Positions 49,750 to 60,052 of a DNA stretch of 64,000 nt are shown here, in pieces. Under the pieces are notes generated by a model. It worked only from the letters and a program-made list of their open reading frames with translations. It was not told the origin of the DNA and ran no database searches. Both the position numbers and the translations under genes were made by a program. The stretch's first letter is position 1; each line of letters starts with the position of its first letter. The DNA comes from Thunnus maccoyii (lineage: Eukaryota > Chordata > Actinopteri > Scombriformes > Scombridae): the NCBI RefSeq assembly GCF_910596095.1, contig NC_056537.1:3634574-3698573 (forward strand). Reading direction: 5' to 3'.

Positions 49750-50552
49750 CAGTGGTGGAATGTAAATAAGCACATTTACTCAAGTACTGTATTTATGTAC
49801 AATATGTAGGTACTTGTACTTTATTTGAGTATCTTCATTTATGTTCATTTTTACTTCCACTCCACTACATTTCAGACGGAAATATTGTATTTTCTCTTCC
49901 ACTACTTTAATTTGACAGCTTTAGTTACTTTTCAGATGAAGATTTTACATTAAATAATATATTATACGCTTATAAAATTTTTAAAAAATGTTAAAGATTA
50001 AACCATTCATTTTTGTTTTGCCTTTGGTAAACCTTTTGGCTCGTAACCCCTGTGTGTACTATTGGCTCATTGTCATGTTACAGATGTTTGACTTGTTAGC
50101 AGTTCTACCAAATAAATAATTGTTTGAGGCCCAAAGGTCCAATGTTTGACAAAAACCAACGTTTACAGAAAAGTCTGAAAAATTAACTAAACTTTGTGTG
50201 GCAGAACTTTGTTTTTTCTTCTTTCCTTTACCCAGCTGATTTAACATATCAGTCATAGTGGCCAATTTTCTGCAAAACAAACACTTTTACTCTTAATACT
50301 TTAAGACAAGGCAAATTTATTTGTATCACACATTTGAGCAACAAGGAAATTCAAAGTGCTTTACATAAAACACAAAAGGCACCAATCAAGAATATGAAAG
50401 CAACACAAGGCAATGTAAAAAAGACATTTAAATACAATTAAAATGTTTTAAATTGGGAAAAAATAAGCTAAAATCGAATAAGACAGATAAAACAGGAGAA
50501 TAAAAGTTACAGTGCAGTGTAAGATATTAACCCTAAAATTTGGTTTAATAAT
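49750..50552 (+). mobile_element. hAT-type MITE upstream of gene 7, right end lost
   Basis: Starts CAGTGGTGGAATG. The nested repeat is at about 50304-50545. It then breaks off into the block AAACTTATATTTAAAGGC, without the TTCCACCACTG terminus. Confidence 0.65.
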
Positions 50553-50883
50553 AAACTTATATTTAAAGGCATGTTCAACTGTCAGAAACGATGTTATTAT
50601 GACAACCACATGAGACTGTGTAGTAACTGTGTGCTGTATGTGTCGGGCTGCTCTTGATTAAACTCCAGAGCTGTTTTTGTTTCCCAGTCTGTTACTGATT
50701 ACAGGTGAGTCTCACCTTATGGGTATTTCATCAACGCAGCTAAAGGAGGCTGGAGGCTCAAGCCGTTCCATTAACCATGTCTAGTCAACGGTAACTCCAG
50801 CCTGGCTTGAATAAGCTTGCACTGTGCGTGTGCACAGAGGATATAAGCAGCTCAGAACAATCGATTGTCGAAAAGAAGATACT
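50553..50883. other. intergenic DNA before the unit 7/8 Myb-like relic
   Basis: No gene. Shortened version of the shared block (TGTGTCGGGCTGCTC, ATTACAGGTGAGTCTCACCT). Confidence 0.55.
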
Positions 50884-51060
50884 ATGTCGGATAAAGAAGG
50901 GAAAAATAGAGTGGTGTTCTTCTCAGCAGCGTAACAAACCCTGCTGATGGAACTATATGAAGAAAATAATGGAGTCATCACCAAAATGTTCAATACTGCC
51001 GCAATTAACAAGGTGAGGGAGATGGCCTGGCTCAAAATTTTGAACAGATTAAAATCTTAA
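50884..51060 (+). pseudogene. Myb/SANT-like Harbinger ORF with internal stop (unit 7/8)
   Basis: MSDKEGKNRVVFFSAA is followed by TAA where the intact copy has GAA. The rest reads QTLLMELYEENNGVITK and on to RLKS-stop in the same frame. Confidence 0.6.
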
Positions 51061-51453
51061 ATTATTCAGTCTTATATGTGTGTTGACACTATTGATCCTC
51101 CCACGACCACCCCCTTACTCTCCCTTGATTGATTCCTTTAGGGGCACAGTGGACGTTTCGCCTAGGGCACCAAACGGCACTTTGCTAACAGTTATATGTC
51201 TTGTGTAAATCATCTTTTACATAAATACTAATATATTTCATATTCTTGTACTGTAAATTATTTTATACAGCATATATACAAACACTTTCTCTCCCTGCTT
51301 ATTACATTATAGTGTTTATAAACTGTTTCTATGCTGCTTATTGATGTTGAATGATGCACAGAATCACATGAATCTCACTCAAATGAGACAGCAGCTACTG
51401 AACATCTGCTAAGATAGTTAGCATTAGCATAAGTTTAGCATGACTGGACTTAA
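51061..51453. other. intergenic spacer before the unit 8 MITE
   Basis: No gene. Collinear with the spacer before the unit 6 MITE. Confidence 0.55.
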
Positions 51454-52370
51454 AGAGGACCTATTATGCGTTTCCTTATTTTCAGTCATATATATAATGT
51501 TACATTGTCAGATGTTCATATTAAATGTGGCCAAAGTGTCAAATAATGAGGTAAACCTATGTAGAAATAATCCCTGTGAGCAAAAAGCACTAACTTCAGA
51601 CTGCTCTGAACACTCAGTTCCAACAGTTTTTTCTACTTTCAGCCCAAACGGACGCCGACTGATGACAGATTTCTTTACATGGTCATCTGCTCCATGCACA
51701 GCTTGCCAGTTCGCTGCTCCACTCCACAAACATTATGGCGTTTTTCCATTGTTTTGGGGGTAGTCACACCGAGCCATGACTCCATTACACATCAGTGCAA
51801 AGTAAAATAAGTAATTTACTTGTTGGAGGTGTGCTGGGCATCTGCAGCTTTTCATCAAAGATCATTATCACTGTTGCTGTTTCTGCCTGTACTATTCCTC
51901 CCTGCAATATTTCTAACTGATCCGCTCAACAAAGAGCTTTGAATATCTCCACATGTTGTTGTGTCAACTGGTTTTTAGCTCCACTAACAAAGCTCTGCTA
52001 ATTCAGTGAGGAACATGTTTCATTTCCTGTAAATTCTTTACAATAAAAGTCTCATATTATTTAGTCATTTAAAAGCTTTTAATATGAAGCAGTACAGCAG
52101 GAAACATGGGGTTTGCATCAGCGGTAACTTAACACAACTCTGATACAGAAAGCTGGCCAATCAGAACAGAGTGGGCTCATTGGAAAGGGGGTCTTAAAGA
52201 GACAAGAGCTAAGACTACCTGTTAGAGACAGAGGCTGAACTGAGGGGCTGCATAAAGGGCCAGTATAAGATAAATAAGGAGTATTTTTGAACTGTGAATC
52301 ATGAAAATCCACTCTAGTCGAGTCCCTGAATAAAAATTTAGAGCTGGAAATCAACACATTAGGTACCCTT
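51454..52370. mobile_element. piggyBac-like MITE, both ends present (unit 8)
   Basis: AGAGGACCTATTATG after TTAA (51450-51453) and CACATTAGGTACCCT before TTAA (52371-52374). With unit 2 it is one of two copies that keep both termini, and these are the outermost units of the young array. Confidence 0.82.
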
Positions 52371-52897
52371 TAAAGCTGCTGCTTCATTCAGGGATGTGGA
52401 ATAACACTTTTACATTAAAGATAATGTAGAAAAATCAATAAGTAGATTCAAATTTAGTTCAGATGTTACTTTTACTTCTTGGAAACCTTTTAATTTTCTT
52501 TTCTTTTTTTGGCTTTTATATTGACACTTTTGTTTTTGTTTTTATTGTTTGTGTCTGTTGTCTTCATTATTATATGTCCAGTTATTTTCATTTCTTTTCT
52601 GATCTTTGTTTTGTCCTTTCTTGTTTTATTGAGATTGTTTTTATTCTCAAGTCATTGTTCTTTGTTTGGAACTCAAGAAGCCCAGTGATCACTTTGTGGA
52701 AGCTAATGAGGATCCAAATAAAAAAGAAAGAATAGGTTTAGCTTTCTTTGGTTAGTATTTACATAATTTAATTAACCTAAATAACTTTAATTTGATAATT
52801 TCTGTTCTTTACTCTTTGTGTTGTGGCTCAAGAAACAGACAGTAAACATTATTATTTACACAAACAGCACTTTATTATTTCTCAGTGTTAACAGTGT

Positions 52898-55342
52898 CTA
52901 GTAGCAGGAGTCCAGGATGCGCCTCATGCTCATGAACCTCATGCTGCCCATGCCCAGGTTCATGAAGGTCCTGTGCTCTCCAGGCCTCATGTACACCATC
53001 CTGCCTCTGAACTGGGGCTGCTCGAACATCAGCCAGTGTCCCTCCATCACGTTACAGGACATGCAGTTGGACATGCGGAAACGCTCCATGATGTCCTCGC
53101 AGTCGTCCATCAGCTCGGACATCTGGCCTGCGAAGTTCTCCCTCTCGTAGATCTTCATCCTGAAAGATCCACGGTGCTGCAACACATGGAGCCACTCATC
53201 AGTAATCAACAAACAGTCAGTATCAGTTGAACACATGAGGAGTTCTTGGGAGTTAATTTAGATCAGTCCTTATTTGTACCTAAATACATTACATGGCCAG
53301 AAGTATGTGGATGCCTGATCAATGTACACACTATGGGTTTAGGTTAAAGGACAGGTTCAAAATTAGAAGATCCCTTCATAATGCAATTACAATGTAAGTG
53401 ATGGGGGACAAAATCCTCAGTCCTCCTTCTGTATTTAAAAGTTTATATGAAGCTAATGTGAAGCTTCAGTCATTCAAATGACATATTTATGACATATTTC
53501 CTGACAAACTTCAGAACTCACAATCACATAAGCAAAACATGTTTTTCCTCCGAATGCTGAAGAATAAACTTTACTGTTACACCTGGTTGAACTTACCCTG
53601 CCAGCCTTTTTAAAATCCTCTCTTTTTACATTATCCGCTCATGGTCACTTAATTACAGGATGATTGGACATTTTTTGTTGAGTAAATTTGTCCGCTTTCT
53701 TATTTGTTTGTGGTTTTAGGCGCAGAACGATCAGTTTTTACATTTTAGTTTTTGTACGGATTAAACAATTGACATATAACATGTTAATCAGTGAACTTCA
53801 CAGGCACTGGATTTTGTTACCTTTGGACAGAGCCAGGCTAGCTGTTCCCCGGTTTCCAGTCTTTATGCTAAGCTTGGAGTAATTTTTTAAGAAAAATATC
53901 CAAATTTTCTGATTCCAGCTTCTCAAATATGAATATTTTCTGGTTTCTTTATTATTCTTTGATAGTAAACTGAATATACTTCAGTTGTGGATTGTTCATC
54001 AGGACAATACAAGGTATTTGAGGACGCCACCTTGGGCTTTGGAAACAGCGATTGACATTTTTCACCATTCTCTGACATTTTATAGACCAAACAACTAATT
54101 GATTAATCAAGAAAATAACTGACAGATTAATTGATAATGAGAATAGTTGTTAGTTGCAGCTCTAAACTCTTGTCACTGTGTATGAAAGTCAGACGTGCTA
54201 CTCGTCCTTCCACCACTCCGACCTCCACGTCCTTACATTGTGAAAGTCTTACTGTCAGTCAGTCTGTAATGTGATTGGTTGTGTGGTTACCATGGGGATC
54301 ATGCGGCAGGACCTGATGCAGTCGCTCATTCCCATCATGCTCATGTAGTCGGAGTACTCGCCCCTCCTCAGGAAGTACTGGTTGCCCATGAAGTTGGTGC
54401 GGTCATAGACCATGAAGCAGCCTCTCTCCACCCTGCAGGACTGACACCTGCTCAGGAAGGTGGACAGGTCGGGGCAGTCACTGTTGCACTCATAGGAACG
54501 ACCCTGGAAGTTCCTCTCCTCGTAGAAAACGATCTGAGACAGAGACAGAAGAGTCGTTGTCTATACTGTATATATGAAAATAATCACTGGTCACAGCTTT
54601 ACTCCATTACAAGTAAAAGTCCTGCATGAAAAATCCTACTTAAGTAAAAGTACATAAGTATTATCAGCTTGATGTAGTTAAAGTATTGCAGTAAAAGTAT
54701 TGGTTTGGTCCCTCTGACTGATATATTATTATATATGACATCATTAGATTATTAATACTGAAGCATCAGTGTGAAAGCAGCATGTTACTGTAGTTGCTGG
54801 AGGTCGAGCTAGTTTGAACTATACACTGCTTTTTGTAAGACATCAACAGCCCAAAAGGTTGGAAACCACTGGTTTCATCTTTAACAATGTATTGTGTTTT
54901 AAAAGCTTGTTATATTATCCATTGTGTCAAATCTTCATCTGAAAAGTATCTAAAGCTGTCAAATAAATGTAGTGGAGTACAAAGTATAATATTTCCCTCT
55001 GAAATGTTGTGGAGTGGAAGTATAAAGTAGCATCACATGGAAATACTCAAGTACTTCATAATTGTACTGAAGTACACTACTTGAGTAAATGTACTTAATT
55101 ACTTTCCACCACTGTGTAATAATCAATACATTATCAGCCTGATCAGGTGAGTATCAATACTGATCAGTCTCTACTGTTATCTAGCTTCAGAGGTTGGAAA
55201 GTCATGTGACTCTCAGACTCAGATATGTGTTTTCCAGCTGATCTCACTCCTGTGTGTGTGTTTGTTTTTCAAAATAAAATGTAGAGAAACAATGCATTCT
55301 GGGACTTACCTTGCTCCTCATGTTCATATCGGTGGTGGACAT
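52898..55342 (-). CDS. crygm: gamma-M crystallin, gene 8
   Basis: Exon 1 55310-55342, exon 2 54291-54533, exon 3 52898-53176; 184 residues, canonical junctions, Ala108 and ILDSCY. A second in-frame ATG lies two codons upstream (55346-55348, giving [10 protein letters not shown]), absent from the other copies where the codon is ACG or differs; the internal ATG is kept as the start because it is conserved in genes 2-7. Intron 2 (1114 bp) resembles the gene 2 type rather than genes 3-7. The 5' UTR has its own small rearrangement (GTGCTGTTGGTGTGTCGTTG on the plus strand). AATAAA at 52871-52876. Confidence 0.94.
53177..54290. repeat. intron 2 of gene 8, gene 2-like
   Basis: Holds the mariner-like fragment near 53293, a segment also found in gene 2 (ATAATGCAATTACAA, GTGATGGGGGACAAAATCC), the GGACAGAGCCAGGCTAGCTG repeat and a hAT MITE at about 53870-54166. 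Like gene 2 it lacks the AAAGACATAAATCATGAGCT segment of genes 3-7. Confidence 0.65.
54600..55114 (-). mobile_element. MITE composite in intron 1 of gene 8, inner element mostly deleted
   Basis: Only about 50 bp of the inner MITE remain near 54822-54870. The outer MITE ends TTTCCACCACTG at 55114. Confidence 0.65.
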
Positions 55343-55398
55343 GTTCATGTGCTGTTGGTGTGTCGTTGGTGTGCTTCATACCTGTTTGAGCTCACAGC

Positions 55399-55451
55399 TT
55401 TTATACACCTGAGCAACGAGCTGCTTTGTGTTTCAGAGCACTGAGTCAGCA
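55399..55451 (-). promoter_or_regulatory. gene 8 promoter: TATA box and Maf element
   Basis: TATAAAA at 55399-55405 and TGCTGACTCAGTG at 55439-55451 on the minus strand. Similarity to the other units stops just upstream (about 55465). Confidence 0.72.
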
Positions 55452-55465
55452 GAGACACACAAAGC

Positions 55466-55865
55466 CTCTTTGAAAGGGTTAACAATGACTGTGTGAGGCC
55501 TTCAGCATCAGCAGCATTTTGTTCACCTGTTTAGCCCCCGCTGACATCATCACTGACAAACAGCACACCTGTCTGACCCTTTAAATTACCAGTGATATTC
55601 TGTATCATGCTGTTCTTCATTAAAACCCCTCTGACAAAACAATCTCACAATAAAGGTCCATGTAGCTTTCAGTCATATCACAAGGTCTTCCTCAGCAGAT
55701 GAAAGAGTTTTCCTGGCAATTTGTTGACTAATTTTTTAATGATTGAGTTCTGCTGTCAGGATGATGTATGTTCATAAGTACAGTTCATAAGTTTTTAGTT
55801 GACTAATCAAGTAATCAAGTAAACAGGATGGATACGAATACAAAATTCAATACCACTCTCTGATA
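55466..55865. other. unique DNA upstream of gene 8
   Basis: No gene or recognised repeat. The upstream MITE found in genes 2-7 is absent here; this may be the array's original 5' flank. Confidence 0.5.
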
Positions 55866-56420
55866 AGCAGTGTTATAAAGTAACTAAGTACACTTACTTC
55901 ATCACTGTACTTAAGAAAATTTTTGAGGTATTTGTACTTTAATTCAGTATTTCCATTGATGCTACTTTATACTTCCACTCCACTACATTTCAGAGGGAAA
56001 TATTGTACTTTCTACTCCACTACATTTATTTGACAGCTTTAGTTACTTTTCAGATGAAGATTTGACAAAATGGATAATATAACAAGCTTTTAAAATACAA
56101 CACATTGTTAAAGATGAAACCAGTGGTTTCCAACCTTTTTGGCTTTTGACGTCTTACAAAAAGCAGTGTGTAGTCGGGGTCACATTTCACATGTCTATGA
56201 GTTGTTAACAGCTCCACCAAATAGTGAATTTTCCCTCTAAACTTCTCACATAGTTTCATTTCAATAAATGTTCAAATGATCCAATATTTCACCACCATAT
56301 TGAACAAGTGGACTAAACTAGCTAACTGTATATAAAGTAGTGTAAACTAGCTCCACCTCCAGCAGCTACAACAGTAACACGCTGCTCTAACACTGATGCT
56401 TCAGTATTAATAATCTAATT
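55866..56420 (+). mobile_element. nested MITE composite, opposite orientation to the intron copies
   Basis: CAGTGTTATAAAGTAACTAA and TTCCACTCCACTACATTTCA, then the inner MITE from CAGTGGTTTCCAACC at 56121. It is the same composite as in intron 1 of genes 2-8, inverted relative to them. Could be an independent insertion or part of a rearranged unit. Confidence 0.65.
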
Positions 56421-57292
56421 ATGTCATATTTATAACTGCAGACTTTAATTATTGTCATCAATGAATTATTAAATATAACTGCAGACCTGATGAGTTTATT
56501 AGAAAGTGTGACATATTTAACAATTAAGTAATGATTCATAGTCATTTATGAATCTAATGAATAATTTATGATGATTTATGATGGTCTAATTGATAATTTC
56601 TTCAGGGACATACACAGCATTTTGCAGCCTGTTCAAAAACCTCTTTGAAAAAATGATTTATAATTGTGGTAATACTAGACCGGTACTATTACAGATGTTT
56701 TACTTAATCCCTCTGAAACATCCAATGTGCTATTTTGCTCTTTTGTCTTCTAACTTCACCCAAAAGAAGATTTAGTAATAAGTTCTTGGGTGTTGTAAAT
56801 TGTAATTAATTGCTTAATAGTCACAGTCACTGATAAGTCATCAGGTCTGCAGATTTATTTAATGAGTCATTAATGAAAATAATTAAAGTATGCAATTATA
56901 AATGTTAATAAATTGTTGGAGGTGTCTTCCTAAAGAATAACATGGTGGTATTGAAAGGAAACACTTTTCAGAACCTGGCAACCCCAAAATTATGCTTATT
57001 AAGGGCTTATTAATGAACAAAACTACTAACCCTTAATTAAGCCATTAATTAATGCTTAATGCATTAATTTTTGCTATACTCATTAAACGGTGTTGTGTTT
57101 CCAGCAGGTGGAGCTGTTTCTACTGTCAGTTTACTGTAATGAGAGCAGGTCAGTTAACTGTCAGAGCTTCAATGCTCTCATTCATAAAAATCACAAAGAT
57201 TAACTTTATAGCTGTCACAGTTAAATAATGATTATTATTTTTTATTTGGAATATATTATATATAGGAATAACATCCAAAGAAGTGTTACCTT
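56421..57292. other. AT-rich intergenic DNA
   Basis: No gene. TTAATGAAAATAATTAAAG-like and CTGCAGACCTGATGA motifs recur, also near 58560-58690, suggesting a locally duplicated AT-rich repeat of unknown type. Confidence 0.5.
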
Positions 57293-57709
57293 TGTGACAT
57301 CCCTCTGGCTTTGCCATGGCCCATAGGTTTGTGTCTTGCCCCGGGCTGCTCTGTGATTGTGTTTTTCCCTTCAGGTCCAGGTAGGTGGAGAATCAATTAG
57401 TGTGATTTGCCAATCCATCCAGAATGCATTTAGGATCAGCCATCCCCATTCCTTCCTCTCTCACTCCATTGTTGGCTCTCCCCCTGACACCACATGTTTT
57501 GTTGAACTTTTCTTCAGTTTACACGCTACAACACTACACATTCACACATCCACTCACCAACACTACTGACCTAATGACTGACCACTTCACACGTTAGATT
57601 AATATTTTGTTGTAATTTCTTTAAGAATAAATATGATTGATTGATTTTTGAGTACAACCGTTGTATTGTTGGGTTTTTTTTGTCATGGCCTATGAGCCGG
57701 GTCATAACA
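57293..57709 (+). mobile_element. probable solo LTR, 417 bp
   Basis: Starts TGTGACATCCC and ends GGGTCATAACA, giving the TG...CA ends of an LTR, and is flanked by CCTT on both sides (57289-57292 and 57710-57713), a 4-bp duplication. An AATAAA-type signal lies near 57628. No internal region is present. Gypsy- or retrovirus-like; family not assigned. The intact duplication suggests moderate age. Confidence 0.6.
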
Positions 57710-58724
57710 CCTTTCATGCATTAATTACACATTTTATTTAATATGATTTCTTAAGACTACACTGTAAAATATAACTTCTTGTTTCAACTTAAAAATATGA
57801 ACAAAAAGCCTGCCTCAAAATTTTAGGCTAAGTCAACAAATACAAAAAGTTCTTCTAACACCTCCAAAAGTTATCTTGACTAAATGTTGCACGTTGAATA
57901 AACACTTGTTGTTGTTTGGTGGCTTGAAATCTCTTAATTGATTTGATTTATTGAACAGGACAGTGTGCGGTATTAAGCATAAATGATGCACTGCACCGGA
58001 GTTAGCTTGAAGCTAATTTGCATCCGTAGTCCATTATTATTTATTGAACTGGTCAGGTAGTTTGATATTGTGAATCTAATTCAGGCTCATTTTGGTTTTC
58101 ATTTACATTTCCTTCATTTTAAAGAGTCTATTTTTCATTTGACACTAAGAACTTGGAGCTTTAGTTGCTGCTTTTGCTCTGTAGAGTCAGTACAAAGACA
58201 ACACGCAAAGCTGCAGAAACGTCTTAACTGTCACAGAAAGAGAGACAGAAGTCAGCCAGAGGATTCAACTGTAGCCCAGTATAGAAAACTGTTAGCAGAG
58301 GATGACCTTTATAAAGTCAATTTGGAAGTCCAGATTTAGATGAGGTGCCAAAAGGATGCTCAGTTTATTTGGCTCCACATGAGCATTTATAAGCTCTTAA
58401 TAAGAATAATTTTGGGGTTGCCAGGTTGTGAAAAATCCTTCCTTTCAATACCACCATATTATTCTTTAGGAAGACACCTCCAATGTTCATCCACTTACCT
58501 TCTGGAAAGAGCTGCAGGGCATCACAACCAACATCCATTTATTAACAACTTATTAACATTTATAACTGCAGTTTAATTATTTTCATTAATGACTCATTGA
58601 ATATAACTGCAGATGTGATGACTTAGAAAATGTGAAACATTTAACCCTTTATAATCATTAATAACTGCAGACCTGATATCTTATCAGTGACTGTGACTAT
58701 TAAGTCACCAGATAAAAAGGGTGA
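57710..58724. other. intergenic DNA upstream of the array
   Basis: No gene supported. Contains a probable interspersed repeat at about 57760-58030 (AACTTCTTGTTTCAACTTAA, GTTAGCTTGAAGCTAATTTG) and AT-rich sequence like that at 56450-56950, partly inverted. Confidence 0.45.
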
Positions 58725-59386
58725 GCAGATAAATCTGAGGGGTCGTGAGATGATTAATGGGAGAGGAAAGAAGAAAAAAAAAAAAAGTTCTGATACATAA
58801 ATCTGTTTTCAGTGTTTGGACTTTTTCTCTAATCTTTGATTTTTGGTGAAATATTGGATCATTTGAACTTTTATTGAAATGAAAGCATGTGAGAAGTTTA
58901 AAGAGGAAAAATCACTATTTGGTGGAGCTGTTAACAACTCATAGACATGTGAAATGTGACCCCGACCACAAATATTAATCTGAAAGTAACTAAAGCTGTC
59001 AAATAAATTTAGTGGAGTAGAAAGTACAATATTTCCCTTCGACATGTAGTGGAGTATATAAGTATGTGATCTTTTAGTTTTTTCAACGTCACTGTTTGAC
59101 TCTGTGAATCAGTGTCAGAGGAATTACAGCCCCATTGGACGATTTTGGAGCTCATGATTTATGTCTTTTAAAGTAAGACTTTCACAATATAAGGACGTGG
59201 AGGTCGGAGTGGTGGAAGGACGAGTAACACATCTGACTATCATTCACGGTGACCAGAGTTTAGAGCTGCAACTAACAACTATTCTCATTAATGTGTTGAT
59301 TATTTTCTCTATTAATCGATTAGTTGTCTGGTCTATAAAATGTCAGAGAATGGTGAGAAATGATCACTGTTTCCCAAAGCCCAATA
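58725..59386. repeat. rearranged pieces of crystallin-intron sequence without exons
   Basis: 58725-59055 matches intron 1 of the array genes in the same orientation (GAGGGGTCGTGAGATGATTA, CACTATTTGGTGGAGCTGTT). 59075-59386 matches intron 2 of genes 3-7 in the opposite orientation (CATGATTTATGTCTTTTAAA, AGAGCTGCAACTAACAACTA). No crystallin exon lies between them. Confidence 0.7.
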
Positions 59387-59453
59387 AAGCTGTCAGTCAC
59401 ATTCACACTCTGAACTGTTGTCTTAAAACATACAAACTTTTACCAACACTCAG

Positions 59454-59493
<40 letters not shown>

Positions 59494-60027
59494 GTTTACA
59501 CAGATAAAGAATGACAATATAGTAAAACACAGTTGCAATAATAAGTGTTAATTGCTGAAAAATAATGTATATTAATAAACATTTAAAAATGTCTTTATAT
59601 CTGCTTATAACTACATTATAGTGTGTTATAAACCATTTATAACTGTTTATTTACTATTATTAATGATGAAAAGGGGACTTAAAGTGTTACTGCTGAGCAG
59701 AAATATGAAAAATGTTATTTTTAAAACATTAAACATTAAAATGGAGCTCAGATACAAAACAAGACATCTTAAGTAAAAAAAGACACTTTTTTCAGAAATA
59801 AACTGATTTTACAAATCAAGTGAAGTCAGAAAATTACAACCTGAAAATATCCAAAAGTTTTTTTTAAATGAGAGAAAACCAACATGACTTTATTTATAGT
59901 TTATAACACAGTATAATGTTTATATAAATATAAATATATAAATTAAAAATGTACATATAAAACAAATATAAACATAATGTTTATTGGCGTGAAGAGAACA
60001 GGCAGATATATGTTTTTAATATGTTAA
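59387..60027. repeat. segmental duplicate of the gene 1 upstream flank
   Basis: Collinear with 6871-8006, same orientation, including the (TC)n tract at 59458-59487 and AAGTGTTACTGCTGAGCAGA. Shorter because of deletions. Confidence 0.82.
59458..59487. repeat. (TC)n microsatellite
   Basis: Partner of the tract at 6947-6973, flanked by the same unique sequence (CCAACACTCAGCTGAC). Confidence 0.95.
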
Positions 60028-60052
60028 AATCTTTTATTTGTTTTATTTATTT

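Noticed and set aside
58070-58339. 89-codon plus-strand frame with an acceptor-like CTTTTGCTCTGTAG inside
   Set aside because: The part after the acceptor (VQRQHAKLQKRL...) looks faintly exon-like, but there is no donor, partner exon or recognisable family.
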